Assembly (NCBI GenBank): GCA_004211785.1
Contig: SHBX01000001.1
Coordinates: 62,001 to 126,000 of the forward strand
Direction: 5' to 3'
Source of the DNA: Winogradskyella sp.
Lineage (GTDB): Bacteria; Bacteroidota; Bacteroidia; Flavobacteriales; Flavobacteriaceae
DNA: 64,000 nucleotides
Shown here: in pieces, positions 37,675 through 46,650 of the stretch
Numbering within the stretch: the first letter of the stretch is position 1
Layout of the letters: the number at the start of each line of letters is the position of its first letter
Notes under the pieces: generated by a model
Database searches by the model: none
What the model was told of the DNA's origin: nothing
What the model saw: the letters and a program-made list of their open reading frames with translations, nothing else
Made by a program: the position numbers and the translations under genes

Positions 37675-38082
37675 TTATTGAACAACTGGCACCTCCACTA
37701 TCAAATACTGATCTTCTCCAATTTGTGTAGAACCTTGGAAAAACTGAAAAATATATGGATCCGGACTCAAGACTAAAAAATCAAAAGAAACTGAAGCTTC
37801 TTCAGCATTTGCAGAGCAATTAGGGTCATCGTAAACTGTATCTACAACAGCAACAGTTCTCGTATTTCCATCACTTTGAAAAATAAAATCATTAAACTCA
37901 TGACACCCATTTGGTCTTAGATAATTTACCGTGATTTGATGAGTCTCACCAAGTGTAAATTCTGATGGCACAATTACATCAGTTATAGACATGATTTCAA
38001 GTTCAAAGTTTATGCCATCATCACTGCCAATATCACAGGATAAAAGCGTTCCTAAAACAAATAATAATAGTAATTTTTTCAT
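37675..38082 (-). CDS. Small lipoprotein of unknown function
   Basis: Lipobox FVLGTLLSCDIGSDDG. Confidence 0.65.
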   Translation of the reverse strand: MKKLLLLFVLGTLLSCDIGSDDGINFELEIMSITDVIVPSEFTLGETHQITVNYLRPNGCHEFNDFIFQSDGNTRTVAVVDTVYDDPNCSANAEEASVSFDFLVLSPDPYIFQFFQGSTQIGEDQYLIVEVPVVQ

Positions 38083-38151
38083 TAATTTTTTATTTATAAT
38101 TATTGCTTACTCTAAGCAAGATGCAAAAAGGTTAAAATGGTTGCGTCTAAA

Positions 38152-38189
38152 AACAAATAAATCCTGAAAATTTTCAGGATTTATTTGTT
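38152..38189 (-). terminator. 38-bp perfect palindrome, likely recA terminator
   Basis: AACAAATAAATCCTGAAAA|TTTTCAGGATTTATTTGTT, followed on the minus strand by TTTA; overlaps the recA stop codon. Confidence 0.8.
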
Positions 38190-39195
38190 AAGCTACATTT
38201 TCATTGACTTTTGCCCTTACTTTTTCTTCTAATTCATCCATTAGTTCGGGATTATCTTTAATTAATGCTTTTACTGCATCTCGACCTTGACCAAGTTTGG
38301 TGTCGTCATAACTAAACCAAGAACCACTTTTCTTTATAATATCATGCTCTACGGCAATATCTAAAATTTCACCGACTTTAGATATGCCTTCGCCGTACAT
38401 AATATCAAATTCAGCCATTTTAAAAGGTGGCGCTACTTTATTCTTCACCACCTTAACTCTGGTTTTATTACCCATTACAGTGCTGTTACTATCTTTGATT
38501 TGAGTAGAGCGTCTAATATCTAATCTTACAGAAGCATAAAATTTCAGAGCATTACCACCAGTAGTAGTTTCAGGATTACCGAACATTACACCAATTTTTT
38601 CACGTAACTGATTAATAAAAATCATTGTACAATTGGTTTTGCTAATCGAGCCCGTTAATTTTCTTAAAGCTTGAGACATTAAACGTGCATGAAGCCCCAT
38701 TTTAGAGTCTCCCATTTCGCCTTCAATTTCACTTTTTGGTGTTAGAGCAGCAACAGAGTCAATGACTATGATGTCTATCGCACCAGAGCGCACTAAATTA
38801 TCTGCAATTTCTAGAGCTTGCTCCCCATTATCTGGTTGTGATATGATTAAGTTTTCTAAATCTACACCTAGCTTTTCAGCATAAAATCTATCAAACGCAT
38901 GTTCTGCATCAATAAATGCAGCAATACCGCCAGCTTTTTGAGCTTCTGCAATGGCGTGCAGAGTTAACGTAGTTTTACCAGAAGATTCTGGGCCATATAT
39001 CTCAATAACTCTTCCACGAGGATATCCGCCAACACCTAAAGCAATATCTAAGCCAAGTGATCCAGAAGAGATAGCCTCTACGTCCTCAATGGCTTGATCG
39101 CTCATTTTCATTACTGTTCCCTTTCCATAGGCCTTGTCTAACTTATCTAATGTTAGTTTTAGCGCCTTTAATTTCGCGTCTTTTTCACTACTCAT
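38188..39195 (-). CDS. recA: Recombinase RecA
   Basis: GPESSGKTT Walker A and full-length RecA similarity. Confidence 0.98.
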   Translation of the reverse strand: MSSEKDAKLKALKLTLDKLDKAYGKGTVMKMSDQAIEDVEAISSGSLGLDIALGVGGYPRGRVIEIYGPESSGKTTLTLHAIAEAQKAGGIAAFIDAEHAFDRFYAEKLGVDLENLIISQPDNGEQALEIADNLVRSGAIDIIVIDSVAALTPKSEIEGEMGDSKMGLHARLMSQALRKLTGSISKTNCTMIFINQLREKIGVMFGNPETTTGGNALKFYASVRLDIRRSTQIKDSNSTVMGNKTRVKVVKNKVAPPFKMAEFDIMYGEGISKVGEILDIAVEHDIIKKSGSWFSYDDTKLGQGRDAVKALIKDNPELMDELEEKVRAKVNENVA

Positions 39196-39356
39196 CTATT
39201 CAATTTTTTACTGTTAATCTTGAAGGTAAAAATAGCACTTCTTTTAAGAGATTACAATTTTATGACGCAACCATTTTATACTTTTTGCATCTACTAAATG
39301 AAAAAGGAAAAAATTGCTATGTAAAAGTTTAGAATTTTAGCTTAGCTATTTTAGAA

Positions 39357-39449
39357 ATGAAATTCTTAGGAAAAATTATTCTTAGTAAAACTTTAGGTAA
39401 AACAGTAACTGTTTTAGTTTTCGGTTGCTGTAAAGCCGATGGAGGTTAG
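39357..39449 (+). CDS. Candidate small ORF, 30 aa: MKFLGKIILSKTLGKTVTVLVFGCCKADGG
   Basis: ATG to TAG in an otherwise empty intergenic region; followed by hairpin and terminator; not in the supplied ORF track. Confidence 0.35.
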   Translation: MKFLGKIILSKTLGKTVTVLVFGCCKADGG

Positions 39450-39498
39450 CTCGTTATAATATGATTTAATTTAAAAAATTAATATTAATAACGAGTTA
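39447..39498. other. Long-range inverted repeat TAGCTCGTTAT...ATAACGAGTTA
   Basis: 11-nt arms with one G-U; overlaps the small ORF stop codon. Confidence 0.6.
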
Positions 39499-39504
39499 GT
39501 CCTC

Positions 39505-39540
39505 AAAAAAGCACTTTGGTAAAAATCAAAGTGCTTTTTT
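39505..39540 (+). terminator. Perfect intrinsic terminator
   Basis: AAAAAAGCACTTTG gtaaaaat CAAAGTGCTTTTTT. Confidence 0.93.
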
Positions 39541-39552
39541 TATATAAAAACT

Positions 39553-39560
39553 TAACTTTG
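39553..39560 (+). promoter_or_regulatory. Putative trhO -7 box TAACTTTG
   Basis: TAnnTTTG 42 nt before ATG 39602, just after a terminator. Confidence 0.6.
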
Positions 39561-39601
39561 TAGCTGAAAATTAAATATTTAACCTTAAAAATTAGTATAG
39601 C

Positions 39602-40666
39602 ATGCAACTGTACAATAACTTAAGCGGTAAAGAAAGAGCAGCACTTATTGAAAAAGCAGGTAAAGACCGGCTTACAATCTCTTTCTATAAATACGCCAAA
39701 ATCGGAAACCCCGAACTTTTTAGAAATCATTTATTTATTAACTGGAACCACATGGACGTTCTCGGAAGGATTTATGTAGCTCACGAAGGCATCAATGCGC
39801 AATTATCAGTTCCGGCTGACAACTTTGATGTGTTTAAAAATCACTTAGATTCAATTACTTTTTTAGAGAATGTAAGGCTAAATATTGCTGTTGAGCATGA
39901 TAACTTTGCGTTTTTAAAACTAAAAGTAAAAGTACGAAACAAAATTGTTGCGGATGGTCTTAACGATAATACCTTTGATGTTACAGATAAAGGGGTACAC
40001 GTTAATGCCGAAAAATTCAATGAACTTATAGAAGATCCAAACACCGTTTTGGTCGACATGCGTAATCACTACGAAAGTGAAATTGGGCATTTCAAAAACG
40101 CTGTAACACCAGATGTAGATACTTTTAGAGAATCTCTAGATTTAATAGAAGAAGATTTAAGAGAACATAAAGAAGATAAAAAACTAGTCATGTACTGCAC
40201 AGGTGGTATTCGTTGCGAGAAGGCGAGTGCGTATTATAAACATAAAGGTTTTAAAAATGTATTTCAGTTAGAAGGTGGCATTATTAATTACGTGCGTCAA
40301 ATAGAAGCGGAAGGTTTAGAGAACAAGTTTTTAGGCAAAAACTTTGTTTTTGATGAGCGACGCTCAGAGCGAATTTCTGATGATGTTGTTGCTAATTGTC
40401 ACCAATGTGGCGAACCAGCTGACATGCATACCAATTGTGTAAATGAGGCTTGTCATTTGCTTTTTATACAATGCGATAACTGTAAAGAAAAAATGAATAA
40501 TTGCTGCTCTACAAACTGTATGCAAATTATAGAATTGCCTTACGAACAGCAAAAAGCGTTAAGAAAAGGGCAAGGCAATAGCAATGATATCTTTAAAAAA
40601 GGTCGAGCGGACCATTTACCTTATAAAAAAGATTTGCGAAATATATTTGACACTTTAAAAAAGTAG
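39602..40666 (+). CDS. trhO: Rhodanese-domain tRNA uridine(34) hydroxylase
   Basis: YCTGGIRCEKASAYYKHKGFKNVFQLEGGII and C-terminal Cys-rich region. Confidence 0.9.
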   Translation: MQLYNNLSGKERAALIEKAGKDRLTISFYKYAKIGNPELFRNHLFINWNHMDVLGRIYVAHEGINAQLSVPADNFDVFKNHLDSITFLENVRLNIAVEHDNFAFLKLKVKVRNKIVADGLNDNTFDVTDKGVHVNAEKFNELIEDPNTVLVDMRNHYESEIGHFKNAVTPDVDTFRESLDLIEEDLREHKEDKKLVMYCTGGIRCEKASAYYKHKGFKNVFQLEGGIINYVRQIEAEGLENKFLGKNFVFDERRSERISDDVVANCHQCGEPADMHTNCVNEACHLLFIQCDNCKEKMNNCCSTNCMQIIELPYEQQKALRKGQGNSNDIFKKGRADHLPYKKDLRNIFDTLKK

Positions 40667-40820
40667 ACCCACAGCCTTAAAGACATCTTTAAGCCTTTTT
40701 TATTCTCTTTACTTAATAGTGCTTCAAGTCCGATAAATAATTTTATCTTTACTTCTTTAAGATTTATGAATCCTTCTTTCAGAATTTTATAAAATTCTGA
40801 AGTATATATAACGCATTATT

Positions 40821-42008
40821 ATGGCTTGTAACAGTTGCTCAACTGGCAAAGATGGCCAACCAAAAGGATGTAAAAACAACGGAACTTGTGGCACAGATAG
40901 CTGCAATAAACTTACTGTTTTTGACTGGCTGGCCAACATGTCGCTTCCTAACGGACAAGAACCTTTTTTAGGTGTTGAAGTTCGTTATAAAAACGGAAGA
41001 AAACAATACTATAAAAACACAGAAAACTTAACATTAAGTATCGGAGATATCGTTGCTACTCAAGCAAAGTCTGGACATGATGTTGGTATGGTAACGCTTA
41101 CTGGAGAGTTAGTTCGTGTACAAATGAAACGAAAAAAAGTAGACCTAGAAGACAAAGAAAATGTCTTAAAAATATATCGAAAAGCTTCGCAAAAGGATAT
41201 TGACATTTGGTCTGCAGCTCGCGATAAAGAAGAGCCAATGAAGGTGAAAGCAAGGCAATTTGCTATTGACTTAAACCTTAAAATGAAAATATCTGACATC
41301 GAATTTCAAGGCGATGGTAGTAAAGCAACTTATTATTACACGGCAGAAGAACGCGTAGATTTTAGAGAACTCATCAAAGTATTTGCTCGTGAGTTTAGAA
41401 CACGTATCGAGATGCGTCAAGTAGGCTTTAGACAAGAAGCAGCTAGACTTGGTGGGATTGGTTCTTGTGGTCGAGAATTATGCTGCTCTACTTGGTTAAC
41501 AGACTTTAGATCGGTTAGTACTTCTGCGGCAAGATATCAGCAATTATCGTTAAATCCATTAAAGCTAGCAGGACAATGCGGTAAACTTAAATGTTGCCTT
41601 AATTATGAACTGGACTCCTATTTAGATGCGCTAAAAGCATTTCCAAAAAGAGAGAAAAAATTGCAAACCGAAAAAGGTATAGCAGTTTGTCAGAAGACAG
41701 ATATTTTTAAAGGATTAATGTGGTATGCTTACGAAGGCGAATGGATGAATTGGCACATTATTTCTACAGAACAAGCCAATGAAATTATAGAGCAAAACAA
41801 AAGAGGAAAAAAAGTTGCAAGCCTCGAAGAGTATGCTGCAGAGCATATTGAAGACACTAAAGTGGAGTTCGAAAACGTTGTTGGTCAAGACAGTTTAACG
41901 CGCTTTGATAATCCAAAACGTAATAAGAGACGTAAAAACAATAAGAATCGTAACCGAAATAATAAAAGTCGTAACAGAAACCCAAATAATAATGCCAAGA
42001 AAAGCTAG
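40821..42008 (+). CDS. ricT: PSP1-domain protein RicT-like
   Basis: GGIGSCGRELCCSTWL and LAGQCGKLKCCLNYE; upstream of gldH. Confidence 0.88.
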   Translation: MACNSCSTGKDGQPKGCKNNGTCGTDSCNKLTVFDWLANMSLPNGQEPFLGVEVRYKNGRKQYYKNTENLTLSIGDIVATQAKSGHDVGMVTLTGELVRVQMKRKKVDLEDKENVLKIYRKASQKDIDIWSAARDKEEPMKVKARQFAIDLNLKMKISDIEFQGDGSKATYYYTAEERVDFRELIKVFAREFRTRIEMRQVGFRQEAARLGGIGSCGRELCCSTWLTDFRSVSTSAARYQQLSLNPLKLAGQCGKLKCCLNYELDSYLDALKAFPKREKKLQTEKGIAVCQKTDIFKGLMWYAYEGEWMNWHIISTEQANEIIEQNKRGKKVASLEEYAAEHIEDTKVEFENVVGQDSLTRFDNPKRNKRRKNNKNRNRNNKSRNRNPNNNAKKS

Positions 42009-42489
42009 TGTATTTTTTTTAGGATCCTTTTTAATGTTTCTGTTAGTATCATGTGACTCAAAAGCTGTTTTTGATGAGTACCAATCAATGCCAAACCAAT
42101 GGAACAAAGACAATATTATTTCATTTAAAGTAGAAGCGCCAGATACAATAAACACATATAATTTATTCGTTAATCTTAGAAATAATAGTGATTACAAATA
42201 CAATAACCTATTTCTAATTACAAGCTTAGAGTATCCTAATGGCAGAACCTTTATTGATACATTAGAGTACAAAATGGCTGCGCCAGACGGAACACTTTTA
42301 GGGACTGGTTTTGCAGATATAAAAGAAAACAAGTTGTGGTATAAAGGATATAAAGCACCTTTTGCTTTTAAAGAAGCAGGAACTTACAGATTTGAGGTTC
42401 AGCAGGCCATGCGAAAGTTCGGTGACGCCAATGGAGTTGAAGAATTAGATGGAATTACAGAAGTAGGATTTAGAGTAGAAAAAAAATAG
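41992..42489 (+). CDS. gldH: Gliding motility lipoprotein GldH (start corrected to 41992)
   Basis: Lipobox FLLVSCDSKAVFDEYQSMPNQWNKD; position between ricT and pbp1A. Confidence 0.85.
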   Translation: MPRKASVFFLGSFLMFLLVSCDSKAVFDEYQSMPNQWNKDNIISFKVEAPDTINTYNLFVNLRNNSDYKYNNLFLITSLEYPNGRTFIDTLEYKMAAPDGTLLGTGFADIKENKLWYKGYKAPFAFKEAGTYRFEVQQAMRKFGDANGVEELDGITEVGFRVEKK

Positions 42490-42491
42490 TT

Positions 42492-44852
42492 ATGGCTAAA
42501 AAACAAGCTGCAAAAAAGGAGAGTAACACTCAAGACTTTTCAAAATACATTCGTTGGTTTTGGATGACATTTTCATTCGGGATACTTTCTGCAATACTTA
42601 TATTTTTATTGGCATCTTGGGGGTTTTTAGGCGAAATGCCAGATCACACTTTATTAGAAAATCCTCGTACAAATTTGGCTTCAGAAGTTATATCCTCGGA
42701 TAATAAGACACTTTCAAAATTCTATTTTGAAGATAATAGAACTCCTATTAGTTATAATGAGTTGCCAAAGAATCTTGTAGATGCTTTAGTGGCTACTGAG
42801 GATATTCGTTTTTACGAACATTCAGGAATAGATGCAAGGGGTTTTTTAAGAGCAGTTTTTGCAAAACTTACCCTAAGAGATAAAGGCGGAGCGAGTACAA
42901 TAACGCAGCAATTAGCAAGGCAGTTATTTATAGGTGTAAGAGATAAAGAGAGCACTACAAACGCTCTCATCCAAAAAGTGCAAGAATGGGTTATTGCTAC
43001 TCGTTTAGAGCGTCAATACACTAAAGAAGAGATTATAGCTATGTATTTTAATATCTATGATTTTGGTAATAATGGAGATGGTATTCGTTCTGCAGCTCGT
43101 ATTTATTTTGGAAAAGAACCAAAAGATTTAGAATTAAAAGAAGCGGCAATGTTAGTCGGGATGTTTAAAAATTCGTCATTTTATAACCCTCGTTCACATC
43201 GTAATCCAGTCGGCACCAGAAACAGACGTAATGTGGTTTTAGCTCAGATGGCCAAGTACGAGTATATTACTGAAGCCGTAAAAGATTCGCTTCAAGAAAC
43301 AGAATTAGACCTCAATTATTCTCCTGAGTCTCACCGAGAAGGATTGGCTACATATTTTAGAGCCAACTTAGCGGAGTTCATGAAAGATTGGATTAAAGAT
43401 AATCCTAAACCAGATGGCGAAAAGTATAATCTATATAATGATGGTCTAAAAATCTACACAACTATCGATTATCGTATGCAAAAATATGCTGAAGATGCAA
43501 TTGCCCAGCATATGCCCAAGTTACAGGCTGAGTTTGATAATCAAAACACACCTGACCGTAATGCAACAGCACCATTCTTAGAACTTGACAACAAAGAAAT
43601 AGAGAGTTTAATGAGAGTAGGGATGCGTCGAAGTGAGCGTTGGCGACATATGAAAAATGATTTAGGCAAGTCAGAAAAAGAAATTATTGCTTCTTTTGAT
43701 AAACCCGTACAAATGGAAATATTTGCATGGAAAGACGGTAAGTACACTGAGACAGATACAGTAATGAAACCAATGGATTCTATGCGTTATTACAAGTCGT
43801 TTTTGCGCCCTGCTATGATGTCTATGGATCCTCAAACCGGTCATGTAAAAGCTTGGGTTGGAGGAATGAATTATAAGCACTTTAAATATGATATGGTAAA
43901 ACAAGGAAAGCGCCAAGTAGGTTCAACCTTTAAACCATTTGTATATGCCACGGCTATAGATCAATTACAGTTATCACCGTGCGATTCTCTGCCAAGAACA
44001 CCAATTACAATTGAGGCTAATAAGTTTGGTAATCCTGAGCCTTGGACAACAAGAAATACTGGCGGTAATTACAAGGGTTATCAAACACTTAAAGCAGCAT
44101 TAGCAAGTTCTACCAATACAATTACTGCGCGTTTAATGAACGAGATTGGTCCACAGCCAGTAGTAGAGATGGCCAAAAAATTAGGAGTAGAACAAGAAAT
44201 TTTACCTGTACCAGCAATTGCTTTAGGAACACCAGATATTAGTGTTTATGAAATGGTAGCAGCATACTCCACATTTGCAAACAAAGGTGTTTACAATAAG
44301 CCAGTATTAGTTACTCGTATTGAAGATAAAAATGGCACTGTCTTATATCAATTTAAACCGGAGAGTAGAGATGTTTTAAGTGAAGAAGTCGCTTATGTTA
44401 CAGTAAATTTAATGCAAGGTGTTGTACAATCGGGTTCTGGAGCCCGATTAAGAGATAATTGGCGAATAAATCAGGGTTTTACTAAGGAAATGTTGACTGG
44501 TTATCCTTGGGAATTAACTAATCCTATTGCAGGGAAAACTGGGACAACACAAAATAATAGTGACGGATGGTTCATGGGTATGGTACCTAATCTAGTTACA
44601 GGTGTTTGGGTAGGTTGTGAAGATAGAGCCGCACATTTTAGAGACACAAAGTATGGTCAAGGCGCATCTACAGCATTACCAATTTGGGCACTTTATATGA
44701 AAGCATGTTACGAAGACGAAAGCCTAAATGTTTCTAAAGCAGAATTTGAAAAGCCTTCAAATTTATCCATTAATACAGATTGTAGCAAAGCGTCAAATGA
44801 CGATGTTTCAGGAGATGATAATGTTGATGAAGATTTTGGGATTGATTTCTAG
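42492..44852 (+). CDS. Penicillin-binding protein 1A (transglycosylase/transpeptidase)
   Basis: ATEDIRFYEHSGID, GGASTITQQLARQLF, STFKPFVYATA, KTGTTQNNSDGWFMG. Confidence 0.96.
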   Translation: MAKKQAAKKESNTQDFSKYIRWFWMTFSFGILSAILIFLLASWGFLGEMPDHTLLENPRTNLASEVISSDNKTLSKFYFEDNRTPISYNELPKNLVDALVATEDIRFYEHSGIDARGFLRAVFAKLTLRDKGGASTITQQLARQLFIGVRDKESTTNALIQKVQEWVIATRLERQYTKEEIIAMYFNIYDFGNNGDGIRSAARIYFGKEPKDLELKEAAMLVGMFKNSSFYNPRSHRNPVGTRNRRNVVLAQMAKYEYITEAVKDSLQETELDLNYSPESHREGLATYFRANLAEFMKDWIKDNPKPDGEKYNLYNDGLKIYTTIDYRMQKYAEDAIAQHMPKLQAEFDNQNTPDRNATAPFLELDNKEIESLMRVGMRRSERWRHMKNDLGKSEKEIIASFDKPVQMEIFAWKDGKYTETDTVMKPMDSMRYYKSFLRPAMMSMDPQTGHVKAWVGGMNYKHFKYDMVKQGKRQVGSTFKPFVYATAIDQLQLSPCDSLPRTPITIEANKFGNPEPWTTRNTGGNYKGYQTLKAALASSTNTITARLMNEIGPQPVVEMAKKLGVEQEILPVPAIALGTPDISVYEMVAAYSTFANKGVYNKPVLVTRIEDKNGTVLYQFKPESRDVLSEEVAYVTVNLMQGVVQSGSGARLRDNWRINQGFTKEMLTGYPWELTNPIAGKTGTTQNNSDGWFMGMVPNLVTGVWVGCEDRAAHFRDTKYGQGASTALPIWALYMKACYEDESLNVSKAEFEKPSNLSINTDCSKASNDDVSGDDNVDEDFGIDF

Positions 44853-44946
44853 ATTCTAATTTTCAGTTTTAATAAGGTTTTAATATAATCACGATAGCAT
44901 TTTCTGCTAATCTTTTGTAATTTACGTCTGCAAATAATCAATACGT

Positions 44947-45648
44947 ATGATTAATAAAAAAGTAGCCAATGTTGAGGCAGCATTAAGTGGTGTAACCGAT
45001 AATATGACCTTTATGTTAGGTGGATTTGGACTTAGTGGTATTCCAGAAAATGCTATAGCAGAGCTTGTAAAAAGAAATGTAAAAGGCTTAACCTGTATTT
45101 CTAATAATGCGGGAGTTGATGATTTTGGTTTAGGCCTATTACTTCAAGGCAAACAAATTAAAAAAATGGTATCTTCTTATGTTGGAGAGAATGATGAATT
45201 TGAACGCCAAATGCTTAGTGGTGAGTTAGATGTTGAGTTAATACCTCAAGGCACACTAGCCGAAAGATGTAGAGCTGCACAGGCAGGTTTTCCAGCTGTT
45301 TATACCCCTGCGGGCTATGGGACAGAAGTTGCTGAAGGAAAAGAAACACGTGAGTTTGATGGAAAAATGTATGTTTTAGAGCATGCGTTTAAAGCAGATT
45401 TTGCTTTTGTAAAAGCATGGAAAGGAGACGCTGCAGGAAACCTTATTTTCAAAGGTACTGCCAGAAATTTTAATCCAAATATGTGTGGCGCGGCAAAAAT
45501 TACTGTCGCTGAGGTTGAGGAACTTGTGCCTGTTGGAGAATTAGATCCTAATCAAATTCATATTCCGGGAATATTTGTTCAACGAATATTTCAAGGAGAA
45601 GTTTACGAAAAACGTATAGAACAGAGAACCGTTAGACAAAGAAGTTAA
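44947..45648 (+). CDS. CoA transferase subunit A (3-oxoacid CoA-transferase)
   Basis: [16 protein letters not shown]; paired with subunit B. Confidence 0.93.
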   Translation: MINKKVANVEAALSGVTDNMTFMLGGFGLSGIPENAIAELVKRNVKGLTCISNNAGVDDFGLGLLLQGKQIKKMVSSYVGENDEFERQMLSGELDVELIPQGTLAERCRAAQAGFPAVYTPAGYGTEVAEGKETREFDGKMYVLEHAFKADFAFVKAWKGDAAGNLIFKGTARNFNPNMCGAAKITVAEVEELVPVGELDPNQIHIPGIFVQRIFQGEVYEKRIEQRTVRQRS

Positions 45649-45650
45649 TT

Positions 45651-46304
45651 ATGTTAGATAAAAACGGAATCGCAAAGCGAATTGCAAAGGAAGTCAAAGA
45701 CGGTTATTATGTTAACCTAGGAATAGGAATACCAACATTGGTTGCAAATTTTGTAAGAGAAGACATAGAGGTTGAGTTCCAAAGTGAAAACGGAGTCTTA
45801 GGAATGGGGCCTTTTCCATTTGAAGGAGAAGAGGATGCAGATATTATTAATGCAGGTAAGCAAACGATAACAACATTACCTGGCGCTTCTTTTTTTGATT
45901 CGGCAACAAGTTTTTCAATGATTCGTGGTAAGCATGTGGATTTAACTATTCTTGGTGCTATGGAAGTTGCGGAAAACGGAGATATTGCCAACTGGAAAAT
46001 ACCAGGAAAAATGGTAAAAGGCATGGGTGGTGCTATGGATTTAGTGGCTAGCGCAGAGAATATAATCGTTGCTATGATGCATACCAATAGAGCTGGTGCT
46101 TCAAAATTACTTAAAAAGTGTTCGTTACCATTAACAGGTGTTGGCTGTGTAAAAAAGGTAGTCACTAATTTAGCAGTAATGGAAGTTACTCCAGATGGAT
46201 TTAAATTATTAGAACGAGCTCCAGGAGTTTCTATAGAGGATGTTAAAAACGCTACAGAAGGTCATTTAATTATTGAAGGAGATATCCCAGAAATGACTCT
46301 TTAA
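45651..46304 (+). CDS. CoA transferase subunit B (3-oxoacid CoA-transferase)
   Basis: YVNLGIGIPTLVANF, SENGVLGMGPFP catalytic Glu motif. Confidence 0.95.
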   Translation: MLDKNGIAKRIAKEVKDGYYVNLGIGIPTLVANFVREDIEVEFQSENGVLGMGPFPFEGEEDADIINAGKQTITTLPGASFFDSATSFSMIRGKHVDLTILGAMEVAENGDIANWKIPGKMVKGMGGAMDLVASAENIIVAMMHTNRAGASKLLKKCSLPLTGVGCVKKVVTNLAVMEVTPDGFKLLERAPGVSIEDVKNATEGHLIIEGDIPEMTL

Positions 46305-46322
46305 GTTCAATATAATATTACT

Positions 46323-46350
46323 AGCCGCTACTATAAAAGCGGCTTTTTTG
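46323..46350 (+). terminator. Intrinsic terminator after CoA transferase genes
   Basis: AGCCGCT actataaa AGCGGCT then T-run. Confidence 0.88.
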
Positions 46351-46530
46351 TGTATAAAATTATGATAAATGTTAAAATATAACGCATTTCATCGATTAAT
46401 TACGTATTTAATCGTTATAAATGAAAAATTGTTTCATATTAGCAATCCCAAATCAAAATAACCTAGTTAACCAGATTTACCATAAACTTAATTTATGATT
46501 TGTCCCCAAATCTATCATAAATTTATACTT

Positions 46531-46650
46531 ATGAAAAATAAACCAAATCTACCAGAACCTACTTTTGAAGAAAAAACTTCTAAATTAAAAAATACGCTAA
46601 GATTAGTTTCTGGCGTATTTTATTTAACTAAAAAGGTATTTTTTCTATAG
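46531..46650 (+). CDS. Candidate small ORF, 39 aa ([39 protein letters not shown])
   Basis: ATG-TAG ORF in the convergent intergenic region; overlaps a hairpin and the ABC gene stop. Confidence 0.2.
   Translation: MKNKPNLPEPTFEEKTSKLKNTLRLVSGVFYLTKKVFFL
46589..46621 (-). terminator. Likely terminator of the minus-strand ABC ATPase gene
   Basis: AAAATACGC...GCGTATTTT stem followed by T-run on minus strand. Confidence 0.7.

Noticed and set aside
40668-40702. Possible terminator after trhO (CTTAAAG...CTTTAAG)
   Set aside because: Weak AT-rich stem; not enough to call confidently.
45707-46165. 152-aa minus-strand ORF inside the CoA-transferase subunit B gene
   Set aside because: Shadow ORF opposite a well-supported gene.
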